A DNA stretch of 64,000 bases from Streptomyces sparsogenes (lineage in GTDB: Bacteria; Actinomycetota; Actinomycetes; Streptomycetales; Streptomycetaceae). Location: assembly GCF_001704635.1 (NCBI RefSeq), contig NZ_MAXF01000156.1:24985-88984 (forward strand), given 5' to 3'. Shown here in pieces: positions 52,290 to 60,600 of the stretch (within the stretch, counting starts at the first letter, position 1; each line of letters starts with the position of its first letter). Below the pieces are notes generated by a model. It was given only the letters and a program-made list of their open reading frames with translations. It was not told the origin of the DNA and did not search any database. A program made the position numbers and the translations under genes.

Positions 52290-53693
52290 TCAGTGAGGTC
52301 GAGGCCGGAACTCGGCCGTCCGCCCACTCGGAGAGTGGCCGGTCAGGACGACGTCCGGAATCGCCGTCGGGACCCTTGGGTCGGGGAACTCGGCCGGCAT
52401 CGGCTTCATGACGGGCGGTAGGTCCCAGCCCGGCGGCGGAGGCGGGAACGGACCAGATCGCTCGATCATTTTCGCGTAGTACTCCAGCCACTTGCCGTGA
52501 TCGAAGGTGACGGCGGCGACAATGCGACCTCGGTGACCGTAGGCGGCGGCGAAACGGCGCTCCGCAACGGGCCCCTGCGTGAAGACGATCTCGTCACCGA
52601 ACGACGGCACGCCGACGGACTTGATGTTCACGCCGAACTGGCCGGACCAGAAGCCGGGCAGGAGCAGATGCGGGCGATAGTGGGGCTCGAGGTTCACCAT
52701 GTTGTGGGCCGCGACCTCGGCGCCGAAAACGGCGTTGTCCCAGTGCTCCATCGCGAGAAACTGGTACTCGTACAGCACATGCGGTGCACGCGACACATCC
52801 CCTGCCACGTAGATGCTGTCGGTGACCACGCCGTTGATGTCGAAGGCACGGCCACCGGCGTCGCACCCGACACCCCAGAAACCGGCCGCGAGCCCGGAGC
52901 CCTCCAGCCATTCCACGTTGCGGATCGACCCCAGCGAGGCCACCACCACATCGGCGTCGACGGTGGATCCGTCCGACAGACGCGCACGCCGCACGTGTCC
53001 GCCGGAATCGCCCTCCAGCGACGACACCCCCAGTCCGCAGCGCAGGTCCACGCCGTGATCACGCTGCATCTGCGCGGCGATCTCCCCGATCACCCCACCA
53101 AGCGCGCCGACCAGCGGCGCCGAACCCCGCTCGACGACGGTCACCGGGATGTCGAGCTCCCGGCAGACAGAGGCCACTTCCGAGCCGATGAAACCGGCGC
53201 CGATGACCAGCACCCGGGACGGCGGCTCGCCCAACGCCTTCTGCAACTGCGCGGCATCATCACGCGAGCGGATCGTATGAACCCCGTCCAAGGCGGCCTC
53301 GGCCGGGTTCGGCCACTGCCGTGCGCGCTTGCCCGTGGCGATCAGCAACCGGTCGTACGGCACCTGCTCACCGTCGGCCAGGCGCACCTGCTTGGTGGCC
53401 CGGTCCAGCCCGGTGGCGGCCACCCCGAGCCGCCAGTCCGCATCCACTTCCCGCATGCGGGGCAGCTTGGTGTGGTCGGCCGGCACCCAGCCTTTGAGTA
53501 CCTGCTTGGACAGCGGAGGACGGTCGTAGGGCTCATACGGCTCGTCCCCGATGATGGTCAGAGAACCGGTGAAGCCCCCCTCGCGCAGGGCTTCCGCGGC
53601 CCGCAGCCCGGCCAGCGAGGCACCCACGATGACGATCCGGCCGTTGGCCCTGAACTCACGCACCAACCCCGCCACCGTTGCCGGCAACGTCAT
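52290..53693 (-). CDS. Ferredoxin reductase (NAD(P)H, FAD)
   Basis: 467 residues from the ATG at 53691-53693, overlapping the ferredoxin stop (ATGA). FAD motif VIVGASLAGLRAAEALRE (GASLAG 24-29), YEPYDRPPLSKQVLKG, NAD motif VLVIGAGFIGSEVASVCREL (165-170) and the second FAD segment SIYVAGDVSR. It passes electrons from NAD(P)H to the ferredoxin for the P450. The C-terminus is about 60 residues longer than usual for the family (Pro-rich tail). Confidence 0.9.
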   Translation of the reverse strand: MTLPATVAGLVREFRANGRIVIVGASLAGLRAAEALREGGFTGSLTIIGDEPYEPYDRPPLSKQVLKGWVPADHTKLPRMREVDADWRLGVAATGLDRATKQVRLADGEQVPYDRLLIATGKRARQWPNPAEAALDGVHTIRSRDDAAQLQKALGEPPSRVLVIGAGFIGSEVASVCRELDIPVTVVERGSAPLVGALGGVIGEIAAQMQRDHGVDLRCGLGVSSLEGDSGGHVRRARLSDGSTVDADVVVASLGSIRNVEWLEGSGLAAGFWGVGCDAGGRAFDINGVVTDSIYVAGDVSRAPHVLYEYQFLAMEHWDNAVFGAEVAAHNMVNLEPHYRPHLLLPGFWSGQFGVNIKSVGVPSFGDEIVFTQGPVAERRFAAAYGHRGRIVAAVTFDHGKWLEYYAKMIERSGPFPPPPPGWDLPPVMKPMPAEFPDPRVPTAIPDVVLTGHSPSGRTAEFRPRPH

Positions 53694-53908
53694 GACGTCT
53701 CGTCCCGCTCCGCGCCGTCCAAGCGGTCGATCACGATCGCCTGCACCGGACACGCCGCAGCGGCTCGCTCGACCTGCAGGCGCCGTTCGTCATCAGGGTT
53801 CGGCTCATATGTGAGGGCCTCCTGACCACTCAACCTGAACACCTCGTGAGCCAGATACACGCATTGTGCGTAGCCCTGGCATCGATTCAGGTCCACGGCG
53901 ATCCGCAT
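53690..53908 (-). CDS. [3Fe-4S] ferredoxin
   Basis: 72 residues from the ATG at 53906-53908. Cluster ligands C10, C16 (CQGYAQC) and C53 (AACPVQAI). The middle position of the usual C-x2-C-x2-C is Tyr, so a [3Fe-4S] cluster is expected, as in P450 partner ferredoxins of Streptomyces. First gene of the P450 electron-transfer operon. Confidence 0.92.
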   Translation of the reverse strand: MRIAVDLNRCQGYAQCVYLAHEVFRLSGQEALTYEPNPDDERRLQVERAAAACPVQAIVIDRLDGAERDETS

Positions 53909-54067
53909 GGGCAGACTCCTTCCGCTCTGCCTCCCGCCCCACGGCGGCCATCGACGCGGTCACGCAGCCATGTGGCGGTGGTCAGGCAGGCCCTCTTGCT
54001 CGCTGCATCGCCCTTGACGGTGAACCTATGGGCTGTGAGCATCACCGTTCACACGGCGCGGTGCACA

Positions 54068-54271
54068 TCAATGGCGTCGGTATCGAGCCTGCTCCGGCCA
54101 TTCCCCCGCAAGAATTTTCCTCCCGCCTTCCGGTGATCGCAAACCCCCTGGGCACCCCTGGGCGGCGTCTTGTCGATGGCCACTTCGGCCTGGGTGCGGT
54201 CTGGCCGCGGCCAGGAGCCGGTCGGCGGCCAGGAGCCGGTCGAAGGTGCCGTCGGCTGCCCAGCGGGCCAA
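54068..54271 (-). pseudogene. IS5-type transposase fragment with 18-bp duplication
   Basis: LARWAADGTFDRLLAADRLL matches the N-terminal domain of IS5-type transposases. An 18-bp tandem repeat of ggccaggagccggtc plus ggc (54209-54223 and 54227-54241) adds six residues, ADRLLA, in frame. Homology fades after about 54190. The rest of 53909-54280 shows no gene. Confidence 0.45.
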
Positions 54272-54280
54272 GAGCCCTCC

Positions 54281-55030
54281 CTAGTACGCGAGCTGCCCGA
54301 TGCCCCCATCGACGCGCAGCACCGTCCCTGCGGTGTAGGCGGACTCGTCCGAGGCGAGGTAGACCGCCGCCTTCGCCAGCTCGGTGGCGGTTCCCAGGCG
54401 GTGGAGAGGCACGGTCTGCCGGAGTTCCTCGTAGAGGGCGGCCTGGCGCTCGGGGCCGAGGGGCGCGAACACGTCGGTGATCGTCGGGCCCGGGCTCAGT
54501 CCGTTGACGCGGATGCCCCGGTCCTTCAGCTCATAGGTCAGCCCGCGCGTGTAGGAGAGCAGACCCGCCTTGGCCGCGCCGTAGACCGTCGCGTTCTCGT
54601 GTCCGATGTACGCGGAGACCGAGCCGACGAGGATGACCGAGGACTGCTGCGAGAAGAGCGGTAGCAGGTCCCTGATCAGGAAGAACGGCGACTTGAGATT
54701 GGTCGCGAGGAGCGTGTCGAACGCCTCCTCGGTCCATGCCTCGATCGGGAGGTGGGTGACGTCGGCGGCGTTGCTCATCAGGATGTCGAGCTTCGGCCAT
54801 TCCTCCCGGAGCCGCGCGGCGAGCGCCGCCTGGCCGGGTACGTCGCCGGCGTCACTGGCGATGGTCAGCAGCGGGCCGTCCAACTGCCGCGCTGCCTCGT
54901 CCAGCTTTTCCCGCGAGCGGCCGGTGATGGCGACAGTCGCTCCCTCGGCGAGGAATTCGCGGGCCGTTGCCAGGCCGATGCCGCTCGTTCCCCCTGTGAT
55001 CAGTGCGTGCTTTCCCGCAAGGCGATCCAT
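54281..55030 (-). CDS. Short-chain dehydrogenase/reductase
   Basis: 249 residues. Cofactor motif ITGGTSGIGLATAREF, SNAADVTHLP (Asn present; the usual NNAG is SNAA), catalytic Ser in VGSVSAYIGHE and YGAAK, then RVNGLSPGPTITD and LRVDGGIGQLAY. Classical SDR, NADP type (R in GRSRE). Starts 14 bp after the preceding SDR gene, so the two are one operon. It may oxidise or reduce the product of the P450. Confidence 0.87.
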   Translation of the reverse strand: MDRLAGKHALITGGTSGIGLATAREFLAEGATVAITGRSREKLDEAARQLDGPLLTIASDAGDVPGQAALAARLREEWPKLDILMSNAADVTHLPIEAWTEEAFDTLLATNLKSPFFLIRDLLPLFSQQSSVILVGSVSAYIGHENATVYGAAKAGLLSYTRGLTYELKDRGIRVNGLSPGPTITDVFAPLGPERQAALYEELRQTVPLHRLGTATELAKAAVYLASDESAYTAGTVLRVDGGIGQLAY

Positions 55031-55044
55031 TGTTCCGTCTCTCT

Positions 55045-55794
55045 TCAGATTGCGGTGCGGCCACCGTCGGCGGCCACGATGGCCCCGGTCATGTAACTGG
55101 CCCGGTCGCCGGCGAGGAAGGCGATCACGTGGGCCACCTCGACCGGGTCGGAGGTGCGCTTGAGCGCGGTGTCGAGGCCCATGCCACCCATGTCCGGCCC
55201 CATTGCCGCGACCACCTTCGACGTGCGCATGGGGCCAGGAGCGACGGCGTTGACCCTGATGTTCCACTCGGCGAACTCCGCCGCCCAGGTACGGGTCAGC
55301 GATTCGAGCGCCGCCTTGGTGGCGCCGTAGACGGCCATGCCCGGCATGCCGAGGCCGGCCGCGGTGGAGCTGACGTTGACGACGCTGCCGCCGCCGTTGG
55401 CGGCCATCTTCTCCGCGAGCAGGGCGGTGAGCAGGAACGGGCCACGCACATTGACCGCGAAGGCGGCGTCGTAGCTCGCCAGGTCCTGCGCGGTGGTCGG
55501 GGAGAACGTCATCACGCTCGCGTTGTTGATCAGGATGTCGACGGCTCCGGCGCCCTCGACCAGCTCTCGCACGCCCCCCGGGTCGGACACATCGGCAGCG
55601 ACGAAACGCACCGTCCCGGCGGACTCGCCACCGGCTGCGCGGAGGTCTTCCACGACCTGGGCGCCCCGTTGCGGATCGGTGCCGGTCAGGATCAGGTCGG
55701 CTCCGCCCGCGGCCAGCACCTTGGCCGTCGTGTGCCCGAGTCCCCCGAACCTGCCCGATCCGGTGACGAGTGCCGTCTTGCCTGCGAACTCCAT
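55045..55794 (-). CDS. Short-chain dehydrogenase/reductase
   Basis: 249 residues, GGAGGG before the ATG. Cofactor motif ALVTGSGRFGGLGHTTAKVL has an insertion between the glycines (G-x-GRFGG-x-G), unusual for the family. NNASVMTFS, VNVSSTAAGLG and YGATKAALESL supply Asn, Ser, Tyr and Lys. Ends in GAIVAADGGRTAI. First gene of the two-gene SDR unit, controlled by the divergent TetR. Confidence 0.87.
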   Translation of the reverse strand: MEFAGKTALVTGSGRFGGLGHTTAKVLAAGGADLILTGTDPQRGAQVVEDLRAAGGESAGTVRFVAADVSDPGGVRELVEGAGAVDILINNASVMTFSPTTAQDLASYDAAFAVNVRGPFLLTALLAEKMAANGGGSVVNVSSTAAGLGMPGMAVYGATKAALESLTRTWAAEFAEWNIRVNAVAPGPMRTSKVVAAMGPDMGGMGLDTALKRTSDPVEVAHVIAFLAGDRASYMTGAIVAADGGRTAI

Positions 55795-55842
55795 TGCTCC
55801 GCCCTCCATGCCGGCCGGTGAGCGGCCGACTTCTGTGCGTCC

Positions 55843-55902
55843 GTTCAAGAAGTGCCGCAACGGAAGCTACGACTTCTTGAACGCCTAGTCAAGAAGTCGT
55901 AG
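55843..55902. promoter_or_regulatory. TetR operator array
   Basis: A near-perfect dyad, CTACGACTTCTTGA (55867-55880), 8-bp spacer, TCAAGAAGTCGTAG (55889-55902), with exact 14-bp arms, plus an extra half-site GTTCAAGAAGT (55843-55853), itself an 11-bp inverted partner of 55872-55882. It sits 11 bp before the TetR start. Confidence 0.8.
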
Positions 55903-55912
55903 TATCGAGCCC

Positions 55913-56512
55913 GTGGCACGAACCGGACGCCCCCGCGAGTTCGACAGGGAACAGACGCTGGAGCGCGCACTCGAACTGTTCTGGTCCCGGGGATACGGGG
56001 CGACGTCGATCCAGGACCTGGTCGACGCACTGGCCGTCGAGCGCGGCAGCCTCTACGGCGCGTTCGGCGACAAGCGCCGCTTCTACCTCGAAGCCGTCAG
56101 GCTCTATTGGCAGGTGTACGAACGGCACCTCGTGAGCGCGCTCGACACCAGCCCGCTCCTGCCCGGCCTGCGCGAGATCCTGACCCATCCCGTGCGGCTG
56201 GACGAACTGATCTCCGACCGGGGCGTGCCGCAGGGCTGCCTGGTCGGCAACACGACCGCCGAACTCGTCCCCCAGGACAGCGAAGCCACGGAGGTCGTCG
56301 CCCGCTCGTACCGCCGGTTCACCGACATCGTCGCCGGCGCACTCCGTCGCGCACAGGCCGCCGGAGAAGTCACGGACACCTGCTCTCCAGAGGCCCAGGC
56401 GCAACTCCTGCTCTATATCGTCCAGGGCCTCTCCCTCGTATCGAGGGCGGGGCTCGACAAGACGGCGGCCCTGGCGGCGATCGACGCGGCAGTGGACGGG
56501 TTGCGGGCGTGA
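55913..56512 (+). CDS. TetR family transcriptional regulator
   Basis: 199 residues from GTG 55913. HTH: RPREFDREQTLERALELFWS, GATSIQDLVDALAVERGSLY, AFGDKRRFYLEAV. The C-terminal domain has CLVGNTTAELVPQDSEATEV, a TetR group that regulates neighbouring SDR or nitroreductase genes. Divergent from the two-SDR operon with a large palindromic site between. Confidence 0.9.
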   Translation: MARTGRPREFDREQTLERALELFWSRGYGATSIQDLVDALAVERGSLYGAFGDKRRFYLEAVRLYWQVYERHLVSALDTSPLLPGLREILTHPVRLDELISDRGVPQGCLVGNTTAELVPQDSEATEVVARSYRRFTDIVAGALRRAQAAGEVTDTCSPEAQAQLLLYIVQGLSLVSRAGLDKTAALAAIDAAVDGLRA

Positions 56513-56998
56513 GCGGACCGCTCGGAGGCCGTGCGGGTCCCGGTGTACGGCCGCGTCCTGCCCGGCAGGGACGAGCTCGCCGAGACCGACGACGAGGTCA
56601 AGCTCCCGGCGGACACCACGATGCGGTGGACGACGGCCGGCAGGCCTGACGGCAGCACCGCACAGGGCCCGCCGTCCTCTTGGACGGCGGGCCCTTCGGA
56701 GTCGCGCCAGTGGCGGCGGACGAACAGGTCGTCACGAATTGTCCCGTCTCGTCCGAGCCGGGAGCGGTGGGTCCCGGGCCAGTGAGGTGGCCAGGTGGTT
56801 CGGGAATGTCGGCGGACGTCATCCTCAGGACCCCCACCACTGGCAGTTACTGCGGCTCGAGTTGGGGGCGGACACTCCGCGCCGGACCAGGACGCGAACG
56901 AGCGCCACGAGGTGCTGCGCCTGTCCGCCCCGGCCTGGGCGACCTGCCGGAGGGGCGGGAGTGGTGGCACGCCGGACGCCCGTGATCGCCGCCGCCCG
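56513..56998. other. No supportable gene; holds a terminator
   Basis: A plus-strand frame from about 56515 (RVPVYGRVLPGRDELAETDD) looks like the start of a real protein but runs into the hairpin at 56665. The rest is low complexity. Confidence 0.4.
56665..56694. terminator. 13-bp stem terminator
   Basis: GGGCCCGCCGTCC, loop tctt, GGACGGCGGGCCC, exact. About 150 bp after the TetR stop. Confidence 0.7.
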
Positions 56999-57754
56999 CT
57001 ACCTGATCTCCTCGCCCGCGCCCCGGCCGGCGGCGGGGACGCTCGGGCCCAGCCGCACACAGCACTCCCCGGGTTCGGGGGCCAGGACCGCCTGGACCCC
57101 GCTCACCTCGAGGCCGTTGAGGTAGCCGCTGAGGAACGCGTGGTTCATGCCGCACACCAGGTCGGGGGCCTTCGCGGCCAGGGGGTGGAAGGGGCAGTTG
57201 CGCAACCGGAGCCGGGTCGGGGTCTCCCGGACGGGTTCGTAGCCGCACTCGTCCAGCAGGTGCTCGCAGACGGTCAGTCCGCGCTCGGGGCCCAGGCGGC
57301 CCGGACGGGCTTCGTCCCGCGCGGCCTCGCCCATCCGTCGGCCCCGCTGTTCGGCGGTCCGCATGGCTGCCTGAGCGGCGCTTTCGTCGGCCCCCTCGGT
57401 CAGCACGGCGTCCAGGAGGAGGTCCGCGAGGAGTTCGTGGCGCCGGTCGGGGATGCTCACGGTGATCTGGGCGTCGGTGGGCTCGTACACCTTCGGCCTC
57501 CTGCCGACCTTCCGGATCCCCCCGGGCGTCTCGTAGCGGGCGCGCAGCAGGCCGGCGTCGACGAGCTTGTCGAGGTGGAAGGCGGCCAGCTTGCGGGAGA
57601 TGCCGACGCTCGCGGCGGCCTCGTCGCGGGTCACGGCGCGGCGGGTGCGCCGGATGAAGGTGAACATGCGCCGCCGCGAGTCCTCGCTCAGGACGCTGAC
57701 GGAGTCGATGGCGGTGCCGGCCGCACCGGCCGGCGGAGTCGAGTCAGTAGCCAC
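56999..57754 (-). CDS. SufR-like HTH regulator with Cys motif
   Basis: 251 residues from GTG 57752-57754. ArsR/DeoR-like HTH at about 20-75 (RRRMFTFIRRTRRAVTRDEA, SVGISRKLAAFHLDKLVDAG). The C-terminal part carries Cys in CEHLLDECGYEP, RNCPFHPLAAKAPDLVCGMN and GECCVRL, spaced like the iron-sulfur ligands of SufR-type repressors. It could sense redox or Fe-S status. Divergent from a small ORF and folE. Confidence 0.7.
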   Translation of the reverse strand: MATDSTPPAGAAGTAIDSVSVLSEDSRRRMFTFIRRTRRAVTRDEAAASVGISRKLAAFHLDKLVDAGLLRARYETPGGIRKVGRRPKVYEPTDAQITVSIPDRRHELLADLLLDAVLTEGADESAAQAAMRTAEQRGRRMGEAARDEARPGRLGPERGLTVCEHLLDECGYEPVRETPTRLRLRNCPFHPLAAKAPDLVCGMNHAFLSGYLNGLEVSGVQAVLAPEPGECCVRLGPSVPAAGRGAGEEIR

Positions 57755-57875
57755 CGGACCACGGTAAATCCCGCGGGGGCGGGCGCAAAGGCTCTCTTGC
57801 CCTCCCGAACAGGGTGTCTTGACGCCCTCCCGCAATAAGACCAAGATTTGTTGGCGAAACTCGTGGGAGGTTGCG

Positions 57876-58019
57876 ATGGCCGATGAGCCACAGACGAAAG
57901 CGACGGGGGCGGGGGCGGGCCCGGCCCGCTCATCCCGTCCGCGCTCAGCGTGGGGCCCGGGGCGTCCAGGGCCGCACGCCCTGGTCCTGTTCCCCACGCC
58001 GGGGATCGGTGGCCGCTGA
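57876..58019 (+). CDS. Short ORF before folE
   Basis: 47 residues (MADEPQTKATGAGAGPARSS), start preceded by GGGAGGT, stop 1 bp before the folE ATG (TGAcATG). Its well-placed ribosome site and tight coupling suggest it is translated, either as a leader for folE or as the stub of a gene formerly divergent from the HTH regulator. No family recognised. Confidence 0.35.
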   Translation: MADEPQTKATGAGAGPARSSRPRSAWGPGRPGPHALVLFPTPGIGGR

Positions 58020-58020
58020 C

Positions 58021-58677
58021 ATGACCGAGCGTCCGCACCGCACCGCCACCCGCATCGATCCGCACGACGAGGAAACAACGGTGCCCGCGCGGCCCGCCCT
58101 GCGGGTCGTCCACCAGCCCGCCGACATCGATCTGGAAGCCGCGGAAGAAGCGGCCGGCCGGTTCCTCACCGCGCTCGGCATCTCCACCGACTCGGAGAGT
58201 CTGCGCGGCACACCGGGCCGGATGGCCCGCGCGTACGCCGAACTGTTCAGCCCGCGCGCCTTCGACCTGACCACCTTCCCCAACGACGAGGGCTACGACG
58301 AACTCGTCCTTGCCCGCCGCATACCTGTCCGGAGCGTCTGCGAACACCATCTGCTGCCGTTCGTCGGCACCGCCCACGTCGGCTACCTGCCCGGCGCCCG
58401 GATCCTGGGCCTGTCCAAGCTGGCGCGCGTCGTCGAGCACTTCGCCTGCCGACCCCAGGTACAGGAACGCCTGACCAAGCAGGTCGCCGACTGGCTACAG
58501 ACCCATCTGGAGCCCAAGGGCGTCGGTGTGGTCATCGAGGCCGAGCACTCCTGCATGACCCTGCGCGGCGTCCAGGCCACCGGCTCCAGCACCATGACCT
58601 CCACCCTGCTCGGCCTGCTGCGTTCGGACGCCCGCTCCCGCAGCGAATTCCTCGCCCTGACCGGCGCAACCTCCTGA
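58021..58677 (+). CDS. folE: GTP cyclohydrolase I
   Basis: 218 residues. Zinc ligands C107, H110 and C178 (SVCEHHLLPFVG, AEHSCMTLRG), the substrate loop LRGTPGRMARAYAELF and GLSKLARVVEHFACRPQVQE. It converts GTP to dihydroneopterin triphosphate for folate or other pterins. Not in a folate operon here, so a second copy serving a pterin or deazapurine pathway is possible. No own ribosome site is visible; the preceding short ORF ends 1 bp before the start. The final codons lie in a 17-bp tandem duplication. Confidence 0.9.
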   Translation: MTERPHRTATRIDPHDEETTVPARPALRVVHQPADIDLEAAEEAAGRFLTALGISTDSESLRGTPGRMARAYAELFSPRAFDLTTFPNDEGYDELVLARRIPVRSVCEHHLLPFVGTAHVGYLPGARILGLSKLARVVEHFACRPQVQERLTKQVADWLQTHLEPKGVGVVIEAEHSCMTLRGVQATGSSTMTSTLLGLLRSDARSRSEFLALTGATS

Positions 58678-58690
58678 CCGGCGTAACCTC
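58657..58690. repeat. 17-bp tandem duplication over the folE stop
   Basis: ctgaccggcgcaacctc and ctgaccggcgtaacctc follow each other (58657-58673, 58674-58690), 16 of 17 identical. The stop codon lies at the join, so the duplicate is untranslated. Confidence 0.7.
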
Positions 58691-58699
58691 CTGAGGCGC

Positions 58700-59590
58700 G
58701 CGCCCCACGGGGAACGAGCTCCGTCCCGGCCAGGTCGAGCGCATCACCCCCGGCGCCACCCGGGAACAGATCCTCGCCGTGCGTGGCGAGGCCGAGCGCG
58801 CGGTCGTCGCGCAGGGCGCCGCGGTCGACGGCGTCGCGTCGGCTGCGCGCACCGCGGCGACCCGTGCGGGTCGTGGACGCGGACGGGGTGGTGCGGCTCG
58901 GGGTGTCCGACGCGTGGGTGAGGACGACGACCGTGGGCGCGGCCGGCGAGGCGCTCGCCTCGCTGGTGCGGGACGCCACCTCCGTACAGCGACGGCGGGG
59001 TGCCGGCGCCCGCGGTGCGACTGCTGGCGGAGACGCCCACCCGCGAGGGGCGCGATCCCCTGGTCCTGCGCCGATGGGCCCAGGCAGCCGAGGAGTTCGG
59101 GCGCCGCATGAACCCCGACCCGGCGCAGGTCCGCGCCATCGAGTGGGACGGCGGGCTCGCCACCGGGCTGCCGGCCCGGCAGCGGTCGCGGCCGCTGGTG
59201 GTCGAGGTGTACGTCGACAGGGTCGACGCGCCGAACGGCTCGTCGTCCAGCGCGGCTGGCGGCGCTGGTCCCCGGCGGGGTCGGTACTGGCCGCGACCCT
59301 CGCCCACGAGCGGGCGCACGCCTGGCTCCACCACGCGCCCGCCCGGGCCGAGTTCAAGCGGTCGCTCGGCCGCACCGCGCTGCGGCTCGGAGGGCGCCGC
59401 CTGTACGCGCACGTGGCGGGCGTCGACGAACTCACCGCGCACGCCTACGCCCGTGCCGCCTGCGGACCGGATCGGGGACCGCAGGGCGTACGGGTGGGAC
59501 GGGGTCTCGCTCAGGCAGCGGTCGAACCGACCAGACGACCGGCGAATGGCTGCGGATCGACGGGGCGCGGCGGTGGAGCCGACGGCTGAG
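58700..59590 (+). pseudogene. Degenerate gene(s), unknown family
   Basis: Protein-like pieces in alternating frames: TREQILAVRGEAERAVVAQG, VRVVDADGVVRLGVSDAWVR, AVRLLAETPTREGRDPLVLR, then AATLAHERAHAWLHHAPARA with an HExxH zinc-protease-like motif and LYAHVAGVDELTAHAYARAA. They may be one broken protein or two. I cannot assign a family. Confidence 0.35.
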
Positions 59591-59618
59591 CTCCACGCCC
59601 ACGGGCCGCGCCTCGGGC

Positions 59619-59834
59619 TTGCCCAGGCCGGGGCGCGGCCCGTTGACGAGTGGGTCACCAGCCTGTCCGGTGGGTACGCCGAGCCTGGCCGACGCCGACG
59701 CCGACGCCGACGCGGTGACCCTCGGCCGCTCCGGCGTGGTCGCCCGCTACGCCCTCGACCTGTCGCCCGGCACACTCGCCGTCACCGCCGTCCGGGGCAT
59801 TCCCCACGCACAGGATGCTTCGATCTACCGTTAG
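59619..59834 (+). pseudogene. Unassigned fragment with a (GCCGAC)4 repeat
   Basis: The frame reads SLADADADADAVTLGRSGVV then ARYALDLSPGTLAVTAVRGI to a TAG-type stop at 59834. Four GCCGAC units at 59688-59711 give the Ala-Asp run. No family recognised; probably residual debris convergent with the CGNR gene. Confidence 0.25.
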
Positions 59835-60493
59835 CCGGGCGGCCGCTGGTGGCCCTGCGGGCTCGCGGTCTGCCGTTTCCGCTGGTAGTGGGTTCGGCCT
59901 TTGGCCGCGTTCCCACAGGTGGCCATGTCGCACCAGCGGCGGCGGCCGCCTCTGGAGCTGTCGATGAACACCCAGCCGCATCGCAGACCAGGACAGACGC
60001 GGGTGCGGTCCAGCGGCAGCGACCGCAGCAGGTCGAACGCCTGCAGGGCGAGTTCGTGACGGAGGTACTCGAGTCCCGATGTCTCGACGCCGACCTGGGG
60101 CTGCGGCGTGGTCCCGCGGACGATGAGACGCGCACTGGCGACCGCCTGCTTCCAGTGATTCTCAACCTGACCGACCGCGCCTTCAGCAACTGCGGCGTCT
60201 TGGTCTAGCAGGGCCGTGATCAGGTTATGCAGCGCCTCGCGCAGCTCGCGGATGTGCTCCAGGGCCGACGCGGCCCCGCCGGGGTCGGTCTCGGCCAGCC
60301 GTCGCAAGACGGCGAGGGCGGCGGGGGCGAACTGACCCGTGAGGGCGGCCCACTCCAGCAGGCGCGGGTAGCCGTCGAGCCAGTCGATCGGCTCCGCGTC
60401 ACGAGCGGTGACCGTGTTCACCAGGTCGATGACGATGTGCCCGCCGACCAGGTCACGTGGCCTGAAGGCGTGAGCCTGGATGGTTCCCGTCAC
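59831..60493 (-). CDS. CGNR zinc-finger (ABATE) regulator
   Basis: 220 residues from GTG 60491-60493 (AAAGGCGG upstream). N-terminal ABATE domain (GGHIVIDLVNTVTARDAEPI, LDGYPRLLEWAALTGQFAPA). C-terminal CGNR finger: RVCPGLRCGWVFIDSSRGGR, RWCDMATCGNAAKGR (four Cys). Probable transcription factor controlling the divergent arginase-family operon via repeated GGTTGGA half-sites. Confidence 0.9.
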   Translation of the reverse strand: MTGTIQAHAFRPRDLVGGHIVIDLVNTVTARDAEPIDWLDGYPRLLEWAALTGQFAPAALAVLRRLAETDPGGAASALEHIRELREALHNLITALLDQDAAVAEGAVGQVENHWKQAVASARLIVRGTTPQPQVGVETSGLEYLRHELALQAFDLLRSLPLDRTRVCPGLRCGWVFIDSSRGGRRRWCDMATCGNAAKGRTHYQRKRQTASPQGHQRPPG

Positions 60494-60527
60494 GCATGAC
60501 CGCCTTTCATGGGCTTGCCTCACTCCG

Positions 60528-60574
60528 TCCAACCAGTGTACTGATTTTATCCGGTTGGATTTTAGTCGGTTGGA
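60528..60574. promoter_or_regulatory. GGTTGGA half-site cluster
   Basis: TCCAACC (60528-60534), GGTTGGA (60553-60559) and GGTTGGA (60568-60574, 15 bp on). The first and second form a dyad, the second and third a direct repeat. Lies between the divergent CGNR and arginase-family genes. Confidence 0.6.
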
Positions 60575-60600
60575 ATGCCTCACGGTTGAAAGGCGACGCC

